NCBI RefSeq assembly: GCF_900116175.1
Contig: NZ_FPCH01000003.1
Span: 744,001-808,000 of the forward strand
Source of the DNA: Hyphomicrobium facile
GTDB taxonomy: Bacteria; Pseudomonadota; Alphaproteobacteria; Rhizobiales; Hyphomicrobiaceae
Length of the DNA: 64,000 nucleotides
Reading direction: 5' to 3'
The notes under the pieces: model-generated
What the model was told of the DNA's origin: nothing
The model's database searches: none
What the model saw: only the letters and a program-made list of their open reading frames with translations
Made by a program: the position numbers and the translations under genes
Part shown: piece by piece, positions 17,459-29,110 of the stretch
Numbering within the stretch: the first letter of the stretch is position 1
Layout of the letters: the number at the start of each line of letters is the position of its first letter

Positions 17459-18613
17459 TCAGCCACTCTTGCCTTCGAAGAATTCCTTAACCCGCGAGAA
17501 GAAGCCCGCGCTCTCGGGGCTCGTTTCCTTGTGACTCGCGCGCTCGAATTCCTCGAGTAGTTCGCGCTGTTTGCGCGTGAGGTTCTTCGGCGTCTCGACA
17601 TCGACCTCGATGTACATGTCGCCGGAGACCTTCGAGCGGAGCACGGGCATGCCCTTGCCGCGCAGGCGGAACTGCTTGCGGCTTTCGGTACCTTCCGGGA
17701 TCTTGACGCGCGTCGTGGTGCCTTCGAGCGTCGGCACATCGATCTGGCCTCCGAGCGCGGCGGTTGTCATCGCGATCGGCACCTTGCAGAAAATGTCGGC
17801 GCCATCGCGCTGGAAGAACTCGTGGGGCTTGATCGACAGGAAGATATAAAGATCGCCTGGCGCGCCGCCTCTGAGGCCGGCTTCGCCTTCACCCGCGAGG
17901 CGGATGCGCGTGCCATCCTCGACGCCTGCCGGAATGTTCACCGATAGCGTGCGTTCTTTCTGAACGCGGCCCGATCCGCCGCAATCGGCGCAGGGGTCGT
18001 CGATCATCTCGCCGCGGCCCTGACAGTGGGGGCAGGTGCGCTCGATCGTGAAGAAGCCCTGGCTGGCGCGGACTTTACCCATGCCGCCGCAGGTCGTGCA
18101 GGTTTTGGCTTTCGTTCCGGGCTTAGCGCCCGCGCCTGAGCACGTTTCGCATTTGACGCTTGCTGGGACGCGGATTTGCGCGGTCTTGCCGGCGTAGGCT
18201 TCTGCGAGGGTGATTTCGAGGTTGTAGCGAAGGTCGGCGCCGGCTTCCCGGCCTGTTCGCGACCGGCCGCCGCCGCCCTGGCCTCGCCGGCCGCCCATGA
18301 ACTCGCCGAACAGATCGTCGAAGATGTCTGACATCGAGGAAGCGAAGTCGGGACCAAAGCCCGGGCCTCCGCGGCCTCCCATGCCTCCTTCGAACGCCGC
18401 ATGGCCGAATTGGTCGTAGGCGGCGCGTTTCTGAGGATCCTTCAGGGCTTCGTAAGCCTCATTCAGCTCCTTGAAACGGCGCTCCGCTTCCTTGTCGCCC
18501 GCGTTCCGGTCGGGGTGACATTCCTTTGCGAGGGTACGATAGGAGGATTTAAGCTCAATATCGGTGGCGCTCCGCTTGACGCCGAGAATTTCATAATAAT
18601 CGCGCTTAGCCAT
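17459..18613 (-). CDS. dnaJ: chaperone DnaJ (Hsp40)
   Basis: Co-chaperone that delivers substrates to DnaK and stimulates its ATPase; 384 residues. The domains are in order: J domain with HPD at 33-35, a Gly/Phe-rich linker ([15 protein letters not shown]), the four CxxCxGxG zinc repeats (from [12 protein letters not shown] to [10 protein letters not shown]), and the C-terminal substrate-binding domain. It lies 157 bases downstream of dnaK, with a hairpin between, on the same strand. Confidence 0.97.
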   Translation of the reverse strand: MAKRDYYEILGVKRSATDIELKSSYRTLAKECHPDRNAGDKEAERRFKELNEAYEALKDPQKRAAYDQFGHAAFEGGMGGRGGPGFGPDFASSMSDIFDDLFGEFMGGRRGQGGGGRSRTGREAGADLRYNLEITLAEAYAGKTAQIRVPASVKCETCSGAGAKPGTKAKTCTTCGGMGKVRASQGFFTIERTCPHCQGRGEMIDDPCADCGGSGRVQKERTLSVNIPAGVEDGTRIRLAGEGEAGLRGGAPGDLYIFLSIKPHEFFQRDGADIFCKVPIAMTTAALGGQIDVPTLEGTTTRVKIPEGTESRKQFRLRGKGMPVLRSKVSGDMYIEVDVETPKNLTRKQRELLEEFERASHKETSPESAGFFSRVKEFFEGKSG

Positions 18614-18714
18614 GATGCGCTGTTCTATGACCTGTTAGGTGAAATGTTGCTGGTCGGCGAATGGTCGCAACGATTACTAGCGTCTTTATCTCAATTTTTC
18701 GCCCTCAGGCCAGC

Positions 18715-18740
18715 CCGGCCCTCCATTCGGGAGGGGCCGG
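18715..18740. terminator. hairpin between dnaK and dnaJ
   Basis: CCGGCCCTCC pairs with GGAGGGGCCGG around ATTCG, with one bulged base. It lies 31 bases past the dnaK stop. It may attenuate read-through into dnaJ, lowering DnaJ relative to DnaK. Confidence 0.5.
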
Positions 18741-18770
18741 GGGGTCCGAGGGCGATTTCGCGTTCGACTC

Positions 18771-20699
<1,929 letters not shown>

Positions 20700-20816
20700 T
20701 CTAGTCAATCCTTCTTAGTTGCGGCAGACCGGGTGGACCCTGTTTGGCATCCGTCGTGCTCCCTAACGAGAGGTTAGAAGCACCGGTCCCCAGGATTTCA
20801 ATTGCGTAACCGACGG

Positions 20817-20846
20817 TTATATAGGGGCCTGTTTTGGGGGTGCAAC
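20817..20846 (-). promoter_or_regulatory. possible heat-shock (RpoH) promoter of dnaK
   Basis: The minus strand carries GTTGCA (20846-20841), then CCCTATATAA (20826-20817) after a 14-base spacer, about 120 bases before the dnaK start. The alphaproteobacterial RpoH consensus is CTTG..CYTATNT, so the -10 fits well and the -35 only roughly. Match by eye only. Confidence 0.4.
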
Positions 20847-20971
20847 GCTTCTTCCACCCGCTACAGATCACTTTCTAGCCTTTTCGATTACACGACTGCG
20901 GTCAGCACGGGTCTAGTAAAAAGCATCTATTTTCAGGGCTTTCGGCGGCGGGATAGCCGCCGGGCCGATGT

Positions 20972-21049
20972 GAGCCCCCCTTTATGGGAGGCTCGTATTT
21001 TAAAATCCCTAAGGTCTGTCTCCAGACCATCTGTCGCCAAACCTTAGGG
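20972..21049. terminator. two hairpins between grpE and dnaK
   Basis: The first (20972-20994) pairs GAGCC..CCC with GGG..GGCTC around TTTAT. The second (21007-21049) has CCCTAAGGT pairing with ACCTTAGGG, and an inner stem GGTCTG / CAGACC. They lie directly downstream of grpE on its strand, and suggest that dnaK is transcribed separately. The region 20847-20971 shows nothing else. Confidence 0.55.
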
Positions 21050-21070
21050 GGGTGAGCCGTCAGCTGCGAC

Positions 21071-21724
21071 TCAAGCATCGGACTGGGGTTTATCCTGCGG
21101 AGCCTCCTGTGGCGCATCGCCGGGCTTTCCGGCTTTCGGGCCGCCTCGGGAAACAACGACCATGGCGGGGCGCAAGCAACGGTCATCCAGAAGATAACCG
21201 ACCTGATAGACCTGCAGCACGGTGCCGGCCGGGACGCCGGTATCTTCTTGTTCCATCACGGCTTGATGGTGGTGCGGGTTGAACGGCTGGCCTACCGGAT
21301 CGATGACGCGGACGCCATGCCGCTCAAGAGCCGACTTATAGTCGCGCTCCGCCAGAACGACGCCATCGAGCAGCGCTTTCAACGCCGGGTCGGATTCGAC
21401 CGCATCCATAGGCACCGCGGCTATGGCGCGCTGGAAATTGTCGCCCACGGACAAAATGTCTTTCGCGAACTTGGCGATCGCGTACTTCGCCGTGTCTTCC
21501 TTTTCGCGCTCGAGACGTCGCCGGACGTTTTCGGTTTCGGCGACCGCGCGAAGGTATTGATCCTGCTTGCCGGCCAAGTCATCGATCCTCTTGTCGAGAT
21601 CGCTCTGGAGGGCGCTGATCATGGCCTTGAGCTGCTCAACGCCGACGCCGTCCGGCGGGGAGGTCGCTGCCGCCTCGGTGGGCGATTGAACAGTGTCGTC
21701 GACCGGCTTCTTTTCGTCGCTCAT
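21071..21724 (-). CDS. grpE: nucleotide exchange factor GrpE
   Basis: Releases ADP from DnaK; 217 residues. An acidic disordered N-terminus (MSDEKKPVDDTVQ) is followed by a long coiled coil (LKAMISALQSDLDKRIDDLA ... ENVRRRLEREKEDTAKYAI) and the beta domain with NPHHHQAVMEQEDTGVPAGT and VLQVYQVGYLLDDRCLRPAMV, the family signature. I start it at 21724; the upstream frame to 21799 is not conserved. It follows hrcA on the same strand after 125 bases. Confidence 0.96.
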   Translation of the reverse strand: MSDEKKPVDDTVQSPTEAAATSPPDGVGVEQLKAMISALQSDLDKRIDDLAGKQDQYLRAVAETENVRRRLEREKEDTAKYAIAKFAKDILSVGDNFQRAIAAVPMDAVESDPALKALLDGVVLAERDYKSALERHGVRVIDPVGQPFNPHHHQAVMEQEDTGVPAGTVLQVYQVGYLLDDRCLRPAMVVVSRGGPKAGKPGDAPQEAPQDKPQSDA

Positions 21725-21849
21725 TTTTCTCTTCGCTGAAATGCCAATGGTGAATTCCGAAGGGTGCCGGGATATCGGCCGCGGAACGGGAAAAATCAAG
21801 GCGGTTCAAAATGCGCGCGCCCAGCGGATGCATGGGGCAGGCAAAAATC

Positions 21850-22923
21850 TCAACCGATGAGGCGGCTTACAAGCTTCGCCGTATAATCCACCATCGGGAT
21901 GATCCGGGCGTAGTTGAGACGCGTCGGCCCTATGACACCCAGCACGCCAACCACGTGGCGCGTCTGGTCCCGGAACGGCGCTACGATCAATGATGAGCCC
22001 GAAAGTGAGAACAACTTGTTCTCCGAGCCGATAAAAATGCGCACGCCTTCGGCGGTTTCCGAAGCGCCCAGCAGCTCCACAATATCTTGCTTCGACTCGA
22101 AAGCATCGAAGAGCTGACGGATGCGATCGAGATCTTCAGCCGCGGTCACGTCTTTCAGGAGATTGCTTTGGCCGCGAACGATGAGGCTTTTGCGGTCGTC
22201 GGAGACGCCGGACCACTCGGCAAGCCCGGCCTTGATGACCTTCTGAGTCAGCTGGTCGAGTTCGGCTTTGGCCGCATTCAACGACTTTTCGATCTCGGTC
22301 TTGGCTTCCGCCAGTGTCATGCCGCGAAGATGGGTGTTCAGATAATTCGACGCTTCCTGGAGCGCGGAGGGCGGCAAGCCTTCGGGCAAATTGATGATGC
22401 GGTTCTCGACGTTCTGATCCTCGTCGACCAGGATCACCAAGCCGCGCCGCGGTTCCAGCGGTACGAACTCGATATGGCGCAGGCGTGCTACCTGCTTTTC
22501 GGCGAGCACCACGCCGGCACAATGGGATAGGCCGGAGATCAGTTCGCCGGCTTCGCTCAAAAGCTGATCGACCGACTTATCGCGCCGATAGGCGATCTGC
22601 GCCTCGATCTGGCGGCGCTCTTCCATCGAGACGTCGCCGACTTCGAGCAAGCCATCGACGAAGAGTCTCAGCCCCAGCTGAGTCGGCAGGCGGCCGGCGG
22701 AGGTGTGAGGCGAAATGATGAGGCCTAGCTGCTCCAGATCCGACATGACGTTGCGGATAGACGCCGGCGACAGCGCCATCGGCAGGGCGCGAGACAGGTT
22801 GCGCGAGCCGACCGGCTCGCCCGTGGCGAGGTAACTTTCGACAATCCTTCGAAGAATAGTCCGGGACCGCTCGTCTAGCCTCTGGAGCTGGGTTTTGCCG
22901 TCGAGCAGCGTCGCACTCACCAT
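21850..22923 (-). CDS. hrcA: heat-inducible transcription repressor HrcA
   Basis: Represses class I heat-shock genes by binding CIRCE operators, with GroEL as corepressor; 357 residues. The N-terminal winged helix contains [20 protein letters not shown] and [19 protein letters not shown], followed by [20 protein letters not shown], diagnostic for HrcA. The ATG at 22923 has AGAGGA upstream; ATGs at 22941 and 22977 are alternatives. It diverges from rph. No CIRCE element was found before hrcA, grpE or dnaK, so its targets (probably groESL) lie elsewhere. Confidence 0.96.
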   Translation of the reverse strand: MVSATLLDGKTQLQRLDERSRTILRRIVESYLATGEPVGSRNLSRALPMALSPASIRNVMSDLEQLGLIISPHTSAGRLPTQLGLRLFVDGLLEVGDVSMEERRQIEAQIAYRRDKSVDQLLSEAGELISGLSHCAGVVLAEKQVARLRHIEFVPLEPRRGLVILVDEDQNVENRIINLPEGLPPSALQEASNYLNTHLRGMTLAEAKTEIEKSLNAAKAELDQLTQKVIKAGLAEWSGVSDDRKSLIVRGQSNLLKDVTAAEDLDRIRQLFDAFESKQDIVELLGASETAEGVRIFIGSENKLFSLSGSSLIVAPFRDQTRHVVGVLGVIGPTRLNYARIIPMVDYTAKLVSRLIG

Positions 22924-23079
22924 ATGTTCCTCTAATCTCATGGCTTTGAATCTATGAACCGCGGGGCCCGGCGTCAAATGCCGCGCGCGTCATGAGGTAA
23001 AGTTAGCCTTGTTTCCGGTTGATGGACCCCAGGGCCTTCATTAGGGTCGCGGCCGCAACGTTAACATTTCAGGGAAATC

Positions 23080-23793
23080 ATGCGACCTTCTAAACGCAAG
23101 CCGGACGAGCTGCGCCGCGTTTCAATTGAACGCGCCGTTTCTAAACACGCCGAGGGCTCCTGCCTGATCAAGTTCGGCGATACGCATGTCCTGTGCACCG
23201 CCAGCTTGGAAGAGCGTCTGCCGCAGTGGCTCAAGGGTCAGGGCCGCGGCTGGGTTACCGCCGAATACGCGATGCTGCCGCGCGCCACGCATGAGCGCAC
23301 GCGCCGCGAAGTTACGAGCGGTCACCCGTCGGGACGTACGCAGGAAATTCAGCGGCTTGTCGGCCGGGCGCTCAGGGCGGTCGTCGATCTGACGAAGCTC
23401 GGTGAACGCCAGATCACGGTCGACTGCGATGTCATCCAGGCAGACGGGGGCACGCGTACGGCTTCGATCACCGGCGCCTGGGTTGCTCTTCATGATTGCA
23501 TCCAATGGATGAAAATGCGCGACATGGTGAAGGAAAACGTCTTGCGCGACCATGTGGCGGCGGTTTCCTGCGGACTTTACAAGGGCGAACCGGTGCTCGA
23601 CCTCGATTATGCCGAGGACAGCAACGCGGACGCGGACGCGAATTTCGTCATGACCGGGACAGGCGGAATCGTCGAAATTCAGGGTACGGCAGAGACGACG
23701 CCCTTCAGCGAGGAGCGTTTTACCGACCTTATGCAACTCGCGAAGAAGGGTATCGGGGAGCTGGTTCAACTTCAGAAGCTGACGGTCGCTTAA
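23080..23793 (+). CDS. rph: ribonuclease PH
   Basis: Phosphate-dependent 3'-5' exoribonuclease that trims tRNA 3' ends; 237 residues, a normal length. Family marks are [74 protein letters not shown] and [20 protein letters not shown]. It is divergent from hrcA, an arrangement common in Hyphomicrobiales. It leads a tightly packed plus-strand run through hemW. Confidence 0.97.
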   Translation: MRPSKRKPDELRRVSIERAVSKHAEGSCLIKFGDTHVLCTASLEERLPQWLKGQGRGWVTAEYAMLPRATHERTRREVTSGHPSGRTQEIQRLVGRALRAVVDLTKLGERQITVDCDVIQADGGTRTASITGAWVALHDCIQWMKMRDMVKENVLRDHVAAVSCGLYKGEPVLDLDYAEDSNADADANFVMTGTGGIVEIQGTAETTPFSEERFTDLMQLAKKGIGELVQLQKLTVA

Positions 23794-23814
23794 CGCCTTG
23801 CGGAGGTGAGAGCC

Positions 23815-24240
23815 ATGTTCGGGGACTTTGCCCTTGTCGTCGCCGCGCTCTTTACGGGCGCGGCCATCTACGTCAGTTGGGCGGAACAGCCGGCGCGGCT
23901 CGAACTCGATAACCAGGCGATGCTTGCCGAATGGAAGCCGAGCTATGCGCGAGGCCTGATGATGCAGGCCTCGCTCGCCTCGATTGGGTTCGTTCTCGGC
24001 ACGCTCGAAGCCATCGTCACGGGACAGTGGATCTGGTTCGCCGGCGCGCTGGCGCTCGTCGCCAATTGGCCGTTTACGCTTTTTGTGATCATGCCCGTTA
24101 ATAAGAAGCTTGAAGCGACGGCCCTCGAGAGCGCAGACGAAACGACACGCGCGCTCGTCGAGAGGTGGGGGACGCTGCACGGTGTTCGAAGCGCGCTTGG
24201 CGCGCTCAGCGTTGGATTGTTCCTATGGGCGTCGATCTGA
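23815..24240 (+). CDS. DUF1772 membrane protein
   Basis: 141-residue inner-membrane protein with four hydrophobic helices and the DUF1772 pattern (AAIYVSWAEQPARL, LVANWPFTLFVIMPVNKKL, RWGTLHGVRSALGALS). Some family members are called anthrone-oxygenase-like, but no reaction is established for bacterial ones. The ATG at 23815 has GGAGGTGA upstream; the in-frame GTG at 23806 is inside that site. It overlaps the next gene by 16 bases. Confidence 0.85.
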   Translation: MFGDFALVVAALFTGAAIYVSWAEQPARLELDNQAMLAEWKPSYARGLMMQASLASIGFVLGTLEAIVTGQWIWFAGALALVANWPFTLFVIMPVNKKLEATALESADETTRALVERWGTLHGVRSALGALSVGLFLWASI

Positions 24241-24659
24241 ACTCATCCCCCGCGCCACTGAGAATTCTTGAAACGGTTCTTTACGCTCCCGATCTTACGC
24301 GGATCGAGGATTTCTATCGACGCGCACTTGGATTGGAGCCGTTCGCGGCGGAACCAGGGCGCCATATATTTTATCGCTGCGGAGACCAGATGCTGCTGAT
24401 TTTCAATCCTGACGTGACGCAATTCCCAACGGCCGGTGCGTCGCTTCCCGTGCCGCCGCATGGCGCGGAAGGGGAAGGCCACGTTTGCTTTGGCGCGTCG
24501 GGCGGAGACATCGAGCAGTGGCTGACGAAACTTGAAAGCCTCGGCGTGCCTATCGAGGCGGACTTTGAATGGCCGCGCGGGGGAAGGTCGATTTACTTCC
24601 GTGATCCGGCGGGCAACTGCCTCGAGATCGCCGAGCCGCGTATCTGGGGTATCGCGTGA
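24225..24659 (+). CDS. VOC-family (glyoxalase/bleomycin-resistance) protein
   Basis: 144-residue vicinal-oxygen-chelate protein with the paired beta-alpha-beta-beta-beta units: [20 protein letters not shown] and [20 protein letters not shown], ending [17 protein letters not shown]. The metal-ligand Glu in CLEIAEP and the His in EGHVCF are visible. Substrate unknown. It overlaps the preceding gene by 16 bases and shares TGATG with rdgB, so translational coupling is likely. Confidence 0.88.
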   Translation: MGVDLNSSPAPLRILETVLYAPDLTRIEDFYRRALGLEPFAAEPGRHIFYRCGDQMLLIFNPDVTQFPTAGASLPVPPHGAEGEGHVCFGASGGDIEQWLTKLESLGVPIEADFEWPRGGRSIYFRDPAGNCLEIAEPRIWGIA

Positions 24660-25540
24660 TGCGGCTTTCGAAAGGTACGCGCCTCGTCGTTGCGAGCCAC
24701 AATCCGGGCAAGGTGTGGGAAATCAACCAGCTCATTCATCCCTATGGGCTCGATGCCGTATCGGCGGGAGAGCTTGGTCTCGCGGAGCCCGACGAGACCG
24801 AGACGACGTTCGAAGGCAATGCGCGGCTCAAGGCAGTCGCGGCGGCACAGGGATCGGGATTGCCGGCGCTCGCGGATGATTCTGGTCTCGAGGTTGATTG
24901 CCTCGACGGTGCTCCGGGCATCTATTCGGCGCGCTGGGCGGGACCCGGCAAGGACTTCGGCGTTGCCATGCAGAAGGTCGCCGACGAGATCACGCGTCGC
25001 GACGGCTGGAACGGCAGCGGTCCGCGTGCCAACTTCATCTCCGTCCTTTGTCTGGCTTGGCCGAACGGCGACGTCAAAACATTCGAGGGCAAGGTCTTCG
25101 GAAATCTTGTTTGGCCGCCGCGCGGCGGGAACGGCTTCGGCTACGATCCGATGTTCGTCCCGAATGGCGACACGCGGACTTTCGGCGAGATGAAGCCGGA
25201 CGAGAAATATGCGATTTCGCACCGGACCCGCGCATTCACGGCGTTCAAGGCCGCGATGCTCGATGAAATAACGCGGGGAGCGGGGAACGCCGAAGCCGAC
25301 ACACGGGACATCGCTGCATTTTCGGCTGCCGCCGCCAGTCTTTCGACGCGCGTCGAGGCGGCAGCGTTTATCGAGCGCTTGAAGGACGATCTTGCTACGC
25401 ATCAGCAGGAATGGAAGAACGCGACGCTTGAATCCTATCTCGATGCTTTGGCGCGCGCCCTCGGGAGGATGCCGGCAAGCGAGGAACCTGCGTGGCGGCA
25501 GTTGTCCAAGGCCATGTTGGCCGCGAGCTGTCATGACTGA
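24659..25540 (+). CDS. rdgB: dITP/XTP pyrophosphatase RdgB fused to a DUF7660-like tail
   Basis: House-cleaning NTPase hydrolysing dITP and XTP; 293 residues against a usual 195-215. The Ham1 core occupies about 1-205: [48 protein letters not shown] and SHRTRAF. About 80 extra residues follow. From about 232 they read [20 protein letters not shown], then [15 protein letters not shown] and [10 protein letters not shown], a pattern I recognise from small stand-alone DUF7660-type proteins. The ATG at 24659 overlaps the VOC stop; a GTG one codon earlier is possible. It overlaps hemW by 8 bases. Confidence 0.93.
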   Translation: MRLSKGTRLVVASHNPGKVWEINQLIHPYGLDAVSAGELGLAEPDETETTFEGNARLKAVAAAQGSGLPALADDSGLEVDCLDGAPGIYSARWAGPGKDFGVAMQKVADEITRRDGWNGSGPRANFISVLCLAWPNGDVKTFEGKVFGNLVWPPRGGNGFGYDPMFVPNGDTRTFGEMKPDEKYAISHRTRAFTAFKAAMLDEITRGAGNAEADTRDIAAFSAAAASLSTRVEAAAFIERLKDDLATHQQEWKNATLESYLDALARALGRMPASEEPAWRQLSKAMLAASCHD

Positions 25541-26852
25541 TGTGGATCAGACATTCGGCGTCTATGTGCACTGGCCGTTCTGCGCCCAGAAGTGCCCCTA
25601 TTGCGATTTCAATAGTCACGTGCGTTTCGGCGGCTGGGACGAGGCGCGCTTTCTCGCAGCGTATAAGCGCGAGATCGATTGGGTCGCCGAACGCATAGGG
25701 CCGCGCACCGTCACGAGCATCTTCTTCGGCGGCGGAACGCCGTCGCTGATGCAGGCGCATACGGTTGCGTCGATCATCGAGCATATCGCGAAGCGCTGGG
25801 GCGTTGCGCCGGACGCTGAGATTACGCTCGAGGCTAATCCGGGCAGCGTCGAAGCCGGTCGTTTTCGCGGGTTTCGGGAAGCGGGCGTCAATCGCGTTTC
25901 AATCGGCGTGCAGTCGCTCAGAGATCAGGAGCTGCGCAAGCTCGGGCGTATTCATAGCGTCGCGGAAGCCAAGGCTGCTCTCGAGATTGCGCGCGGAACA
26001 TTCGAGCGCTTCTCGTTCGATCTCATTTACGCGCGTCCCGGTCAGACGGCCGAGGCTTGGCGCGCGGAGCTTGCCGAAGCTCTCGATCTCGCGGGCGATC
26101 ACCTGTCGCTCTATCAACTGACGATCGAGCCTGACACGCCATACGCTGCGCTTCATGCCGCGGGCAAGCTGATCATTCCGGACGATCACGACGCGAGTGC
26201 GCTCTATGAGATTACGGAAGAGATGACGGGCGAGCGTGGTCTCGCGGCATACGAGGTTTCAAACTACGCGCGGCCCGGTTCGGAGAGCCGGCACAACCTT
26301 CTTTACTGGCGCTACGGCGAATACGCGGGGGTGGGCCCCGGCGCGCACGGCCGCATTCTCATCGGCAATACCCGCACGGCGACGGTCGCCGAACGCAATC
26401 CGGAAGCCTGGGCCGCCCGGGTCGAGGAGGCGGGTCACGGCTTTACCGAAATGACGACGCTTGCGCGCGAGGAGCAGGCGGATGAAATGCTCTTGATGGG
26501 TCTACGTCTCAGCGAGGGTATCGATCTCGGCCGGCTCGCGGTGCTTGGCGGCGCCCGCCCTTCCCGGCCGGTCATCACAGAACTCGAAGATCTCGGCCTG
26601 CTTCAGTCTGCAGTTGACCGGGCGCCAGATACTTCGGGAAAGTCGGGCAACTCGGGAAACTGGCGGCGAAACGAGCTGGACGAGATCGTCGCCTGCGCGG
26701 GCCCAGGATTGCGGCCTGAAACGGGTGCGCCCGGTCCCGACCGAATTCGCGTGACCCCCCAGGGCCGTCTCGTGCTTAACGCGGTTGTCGCAAAGCTTTC
26801 AAAAAGTTTTCAGTCGCCGGAACGCGTAGACAACCTTCGAAGCGCCGGTTAA
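25533..26852 (+). CDS. hemW: heme chaperone HemW (radical SAM)
   Basis: Radical SAM protein of the HemN-like group, 439 residues. The 4Fe-4S cluster ligands are Cys17, Cys21 and Cys24 in [19 protein letters not shown] and [12 protein letters not shown] follow. The Cys-x3-Cys-x2-Cys motif without the extra HemN cysteine, and the short N-terminus, fit HemW (heme delivery to respiratory enzymes) rather than coproporphyrinogen dehydrogenase. Residues about 362-405 are a low-complexity insert before the final [11 protein letters not shown]-like strand (here [11 protein letters not shown]). It starts inside rdgB. The cyo oxidase, a heme enzyme, is encoded 15 kb away. Confidence 0.93.
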   Translation: MTDVDQTFGVYVHWPFCAQKCPYCDFNSHVRFGGWDEARFLAAYKREIDWVAERIGPRTVTSIFFGGGTPSLMQAHTVASIIEHIAKRWGVAPDAEITLEANPGSVEAGRFRGFREAGVNRVSIGVQSLRDQELRKLGRIHSVAEAKAALEIARGTFERFSFDLIYARPGQTAEAWRAELAEALDLAGDHLSLYQLTIEPDTPYAALHAAGKLIIPDDHDASALYEITEEMTGERGLAAYEVSNYARPGSESRHNLLYWRYGEYAGVGPGAHGRILIGNTRTATVAERNPEAWAARVEEAGHGFTEMTTLAREEQADEMLLMGLRLSEGIDLGRLAVLGGARPSRPVITELEDLGLLQSAVDRAPDTSGKSGNSGNWRRNELDEIVACAGPGLRPETGAPGPDRIRVTPQGRLVLNAVVAKLSKSFQSPERVDNLRSAG

Positions 26853-26861
26853 TCAGCGAAG

Positions 26862-27443
26862 ATGCTTCGGGGAATTTACGATTGGACGATGCGGATGGCG
26901 GCCAGCGCCCGGGCGCCGTGGGCGCTTGCCGGCGTCTCGTTCGCGGAAAGTTCGTTCTTTCCCATTCCTCCCGACATCATGCTCATTCCGATGGTGCTCA
27001 GCCAGCCGCGGAAGGCGTGGTGGTACGCGACGATCGCAACCGTCGCCTCCGTTATCGGCGGATTGCTCGGATACGCGATCGGCTACTATCTCTACGACGC
27101 TATCGGCGAACCCATTCTGAAGTTCTACGGACGCGAGCACGCGCTCGACGCCTTCCAGACGTTCGTTCAGGAGTACGGTGTCACCGCCGTCATCGTCAAA
27201 GGCATGACGCCGATCCCTTACAAGGTCGTGACCATCGCGGCGGGTGTCGGCAAGATGGATATCCTAGCGTTCGTCGGCGCAAGCATCGTCGCCCGAGCCA
27301 TGCGCTTCTATCTCGTCGCCAGTCTCTTATATTTCTTCGGTGAGCCTATCCGGTCCTTTATCGAGGGCCGGCTTGCGCTCGTGACCACGGCATTTCTCGT
27401 GCTGCTCATCGGTGGGTTCGTGGCGGTACGGTACATCTTCTAG
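26862..27443 (+). CDS. YqaA/DedA-type membrane protein
   Basis: 193-residue inner-membrane protein of the SNARE-associated/DedA superfamily, YqaA branch. What is seen: FAESSFFPIPPDIMLIPMVL (helical entry with the conserved Glu and Pro), IGGLLGYAIGYYLYDAIG, and VIVKGMTPIPYKVVTIAAGV with the family's Pro-rich re-entrant motif. DedA proteins handle lipid carrier or proton-coupled flux; the exact role is unknown. It lies 9 bases after hemW. Confidence 0.88.
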   Translation: MLRGIYDWTMRMAASARAPWALAGVSFAESSFFPIPPDIMLIPMVLSQPRKAWWYATIATVASVIGGLLGYAIGYYLYDAIGEPILKFYGREHALDAFQTFVQEYGVTAVIVKGMTPIPYKVVTIAAGVGKMDILAFVGASIVARAMRFYLVASLLYFFGEPIRSFIEGRLALVTTAFLVLLIGGFVAVRYIF

Positions 27444-27457
27444 CTCGGATCTCGATC

Positions 27458-28000
27458 ATGGCGTTTGGCGAGCGAATGGCGCGAGGGACGGATTACCAGC
27501 TTGGCGCGCTCGCGCTTTTCCTGTCGATCGCGACAATCGCGGCTGCGCTCGGATTTCAATACATCGGCGGCTATGTGCCGTGCATGCTCTGCCTGATCGA
27601 GCGCTACGCCTACTATGCGGCCATCCCGGTGCTGTTCATTGCGCTGGTGCTGACGGCGGGCGGCCATCGCCGGTTTGCCGCCGCGCTCTTTCTGATCGTC
27701 GGGCTCGCGTTTTTGGCGAACACCGTCCTCGGCATCTACCACGCCGGTGCCGAGTGGAAATTCTGGCCGGGTCCGGCGGCGTGCGGCGGCGGACAATCTT
27801 TGACGACGTCGGCCGGCAATCTCTTAAGCGAGATTGAGAACATCCACGTCATCAAGTGCGATGAAGCATCTTTGCGCTTTCTCGGCATATCCTTCGCCGG
27901 GTGGAATGCCGTCGCGTCGTTTTTCCTGATGATGATCTCTTTCGCCGCCGCTTTGGCCGCTCGCGAGCAGAGCTACGAGACGACCGCCACCGATCTCTGA
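27458..28000 (+). CDS. dsbB: disulfide bond formation protein DsbB
   Basis: Quinone-linked inner-membrane oxidase that reoxidises DsbA; 180 residues, four transmembrane helices. The first redox pair is Cys42-x-x-Cys45 in YVPCMLCLIERYAYY, including the quinone-site Arg49. The second pair is Cys109 in PAACGGG and Cys134 in HVIKCDEASLRFLGISFAGW, matching the alphaproteobacterial DsbB/DsbI layout. It follows the YqaA-type gene by 14 bases. Confidence 0.92.
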   Translation: MAFGERMARGTDYQLGALALFLSIATIAAALGFQYIGGYVPCMLCLIERYAYYAAIPVLFIALVLTAGGHRRFAAALFLIVGLAFLANTVLGIYHAGAEWKFWPGPAACGGGQSLTTSAGNLLSEIENIHVIKCDEASLRFLGISFAGWNAVASFFLMMISFAAALAAREQSYETTATDL

Positions 28001-28856
28001 CTCTTGTCCACAAATGTCGTGGCGCGGAAAAACGTTGATTTCGTTGCCTCATCGATACTGTCAAGCAAACAAAGTCTGAATTTCATCTCAGAGACAGAAT
28101 CGCGCCTTCCCGTTGCCCGAATGTGACGGCTATTCTTGCTTCGTTCGCGGGACACGGACGAGTTGGATTGTGTGGATATCAGTCAAGCGTAGGGAGCCTT
28201 CCCAGTGGCGTATGCGTTGCGTTTTTCGAGTGGGTTGCTCGGAACAGATATCACTCGTTCAACCGAGCCCGTCCCCGCCCCGGATTTGAGTAAGCGTGGC
28301 GTTGTTGCGTTTCGTAAGCGTTCGTTGCGTAGCGTTGAGTTCGAGTGCGGCCAGACCCCGAAAGAGGTTCTGTCCGGTGCGTTCAAAAATCTCAGGCGAG
28401 CCGCCTCGACAACTTCGTCGATGCGTATGTCTCGGCGGTTCGCCCGCACTTCCGACGATGGTCGTCATGCCTATCAGGAGGCCGATCCGTGGGTGAGTGC
28501 GAAGACAGAAGATTGGGCTTGGCGTCCGATTGGAGATGTTGCGCTGACCGTCATGCGGAGCGCCGCTCTTTCAGCCGCCGTCGCGAAGTTGCGATTGCCC
28601 CAGTAGCCTGACCGTGGCGTTCGCGTGCGTGTCGAATTGTAAGGCGTTGGACAAAAGGATTTCGGAGAGCAGCTGGCTTTCCAACGAGCTGGCAGACGCA
28701 CGGAGCGTGATCGAGTTAGCCCTCAATCGAGACATCATGTGACAAGGTCTCGCGTAGTGATGTCAGGGCGCTCTGTGTGTCTGCCGCCATCGTTTGGAAC
28801 GGCCAAGCCTCGGGAATCGTTCCTCGAAGAACGTTTTTTTTGCGGAGTTCGCCCAG
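28001..28856. other. 856-base stretch without a confident gene
   Basis: Both strands contain open frames (plus 28205-28606; minus 28183-28449 and 28474-28701), but none has recognisable residues, a convincing ribosome site or codon use like its neighbours. Runs of short direct words (GCGTTGAG, TTGCGTT) and mixed base composition suggest decayed sequence. Confidence 0.5.
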
Positions 28857-29075
28857 ATGACCCCGTCTGTTCCAGATTATCTCAGTCCCATTCAGTGGCA
28901 TCAGGCCGTGGCTGTCAGCCGCGAGCAGTGCGCACGAATTTTCCGGGATGGTGGCGCGCCGACCGATGCGCTTCTCGCGTTCGGGCTTCATTCTGAGACT
29001 GGCGCCAATTGGGAACGCGTCGTCGATCTGATCGCCGCAGAGCTTTGCGCGCATCCGATAAAGCACGCCGCTTAG
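28857..29075 (+). CDS. small hypothetical protein
   Basis: 72 residues beginning MTPSVPDYLSPIQWHQAVAV. It looks soluble and helical (SREQCARIFRDGGAPTDALL, NWERVVDLIAAELC), with amino-acid use like a real protein. GGAG stands 12 bases upstream of the start. Function unknown. It is convergent with the HNH gene, 35 bases apart. Confidence 0.5.
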   Translation: MTPSVPDYLSPIQWHQAVAVSREQCARIFRDGGAPTDALLAFGLHSETGANWERVVDLIAAELCAHPIKHAA

Positions 29076-29110
29076 TATGGGCTTGTAGGCGGCCAAACGA
29101 CTGTCCGGGC

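Noticed and set aside
20709-23079. CIRCE operator for HrcA
   Set aside because: No TTAGCACTC...GAGTGCTAA-like repeat was found upstream of hrcA, grpE or dnaK.
25533-26852. Oxygen-independent coproporphyrinogen III oxidase (HemN)
   Set aside because: The short N-terminus and the three-cysteine CAQKCPYC motif fit HemW.
28205-28606. 133-codon plus-strand frame and overlapping minus-strand frames after dsbB
   Set aside because: No family resemblance, competing frames on both strands, unconvincing starts; reported as unassigned DNA.
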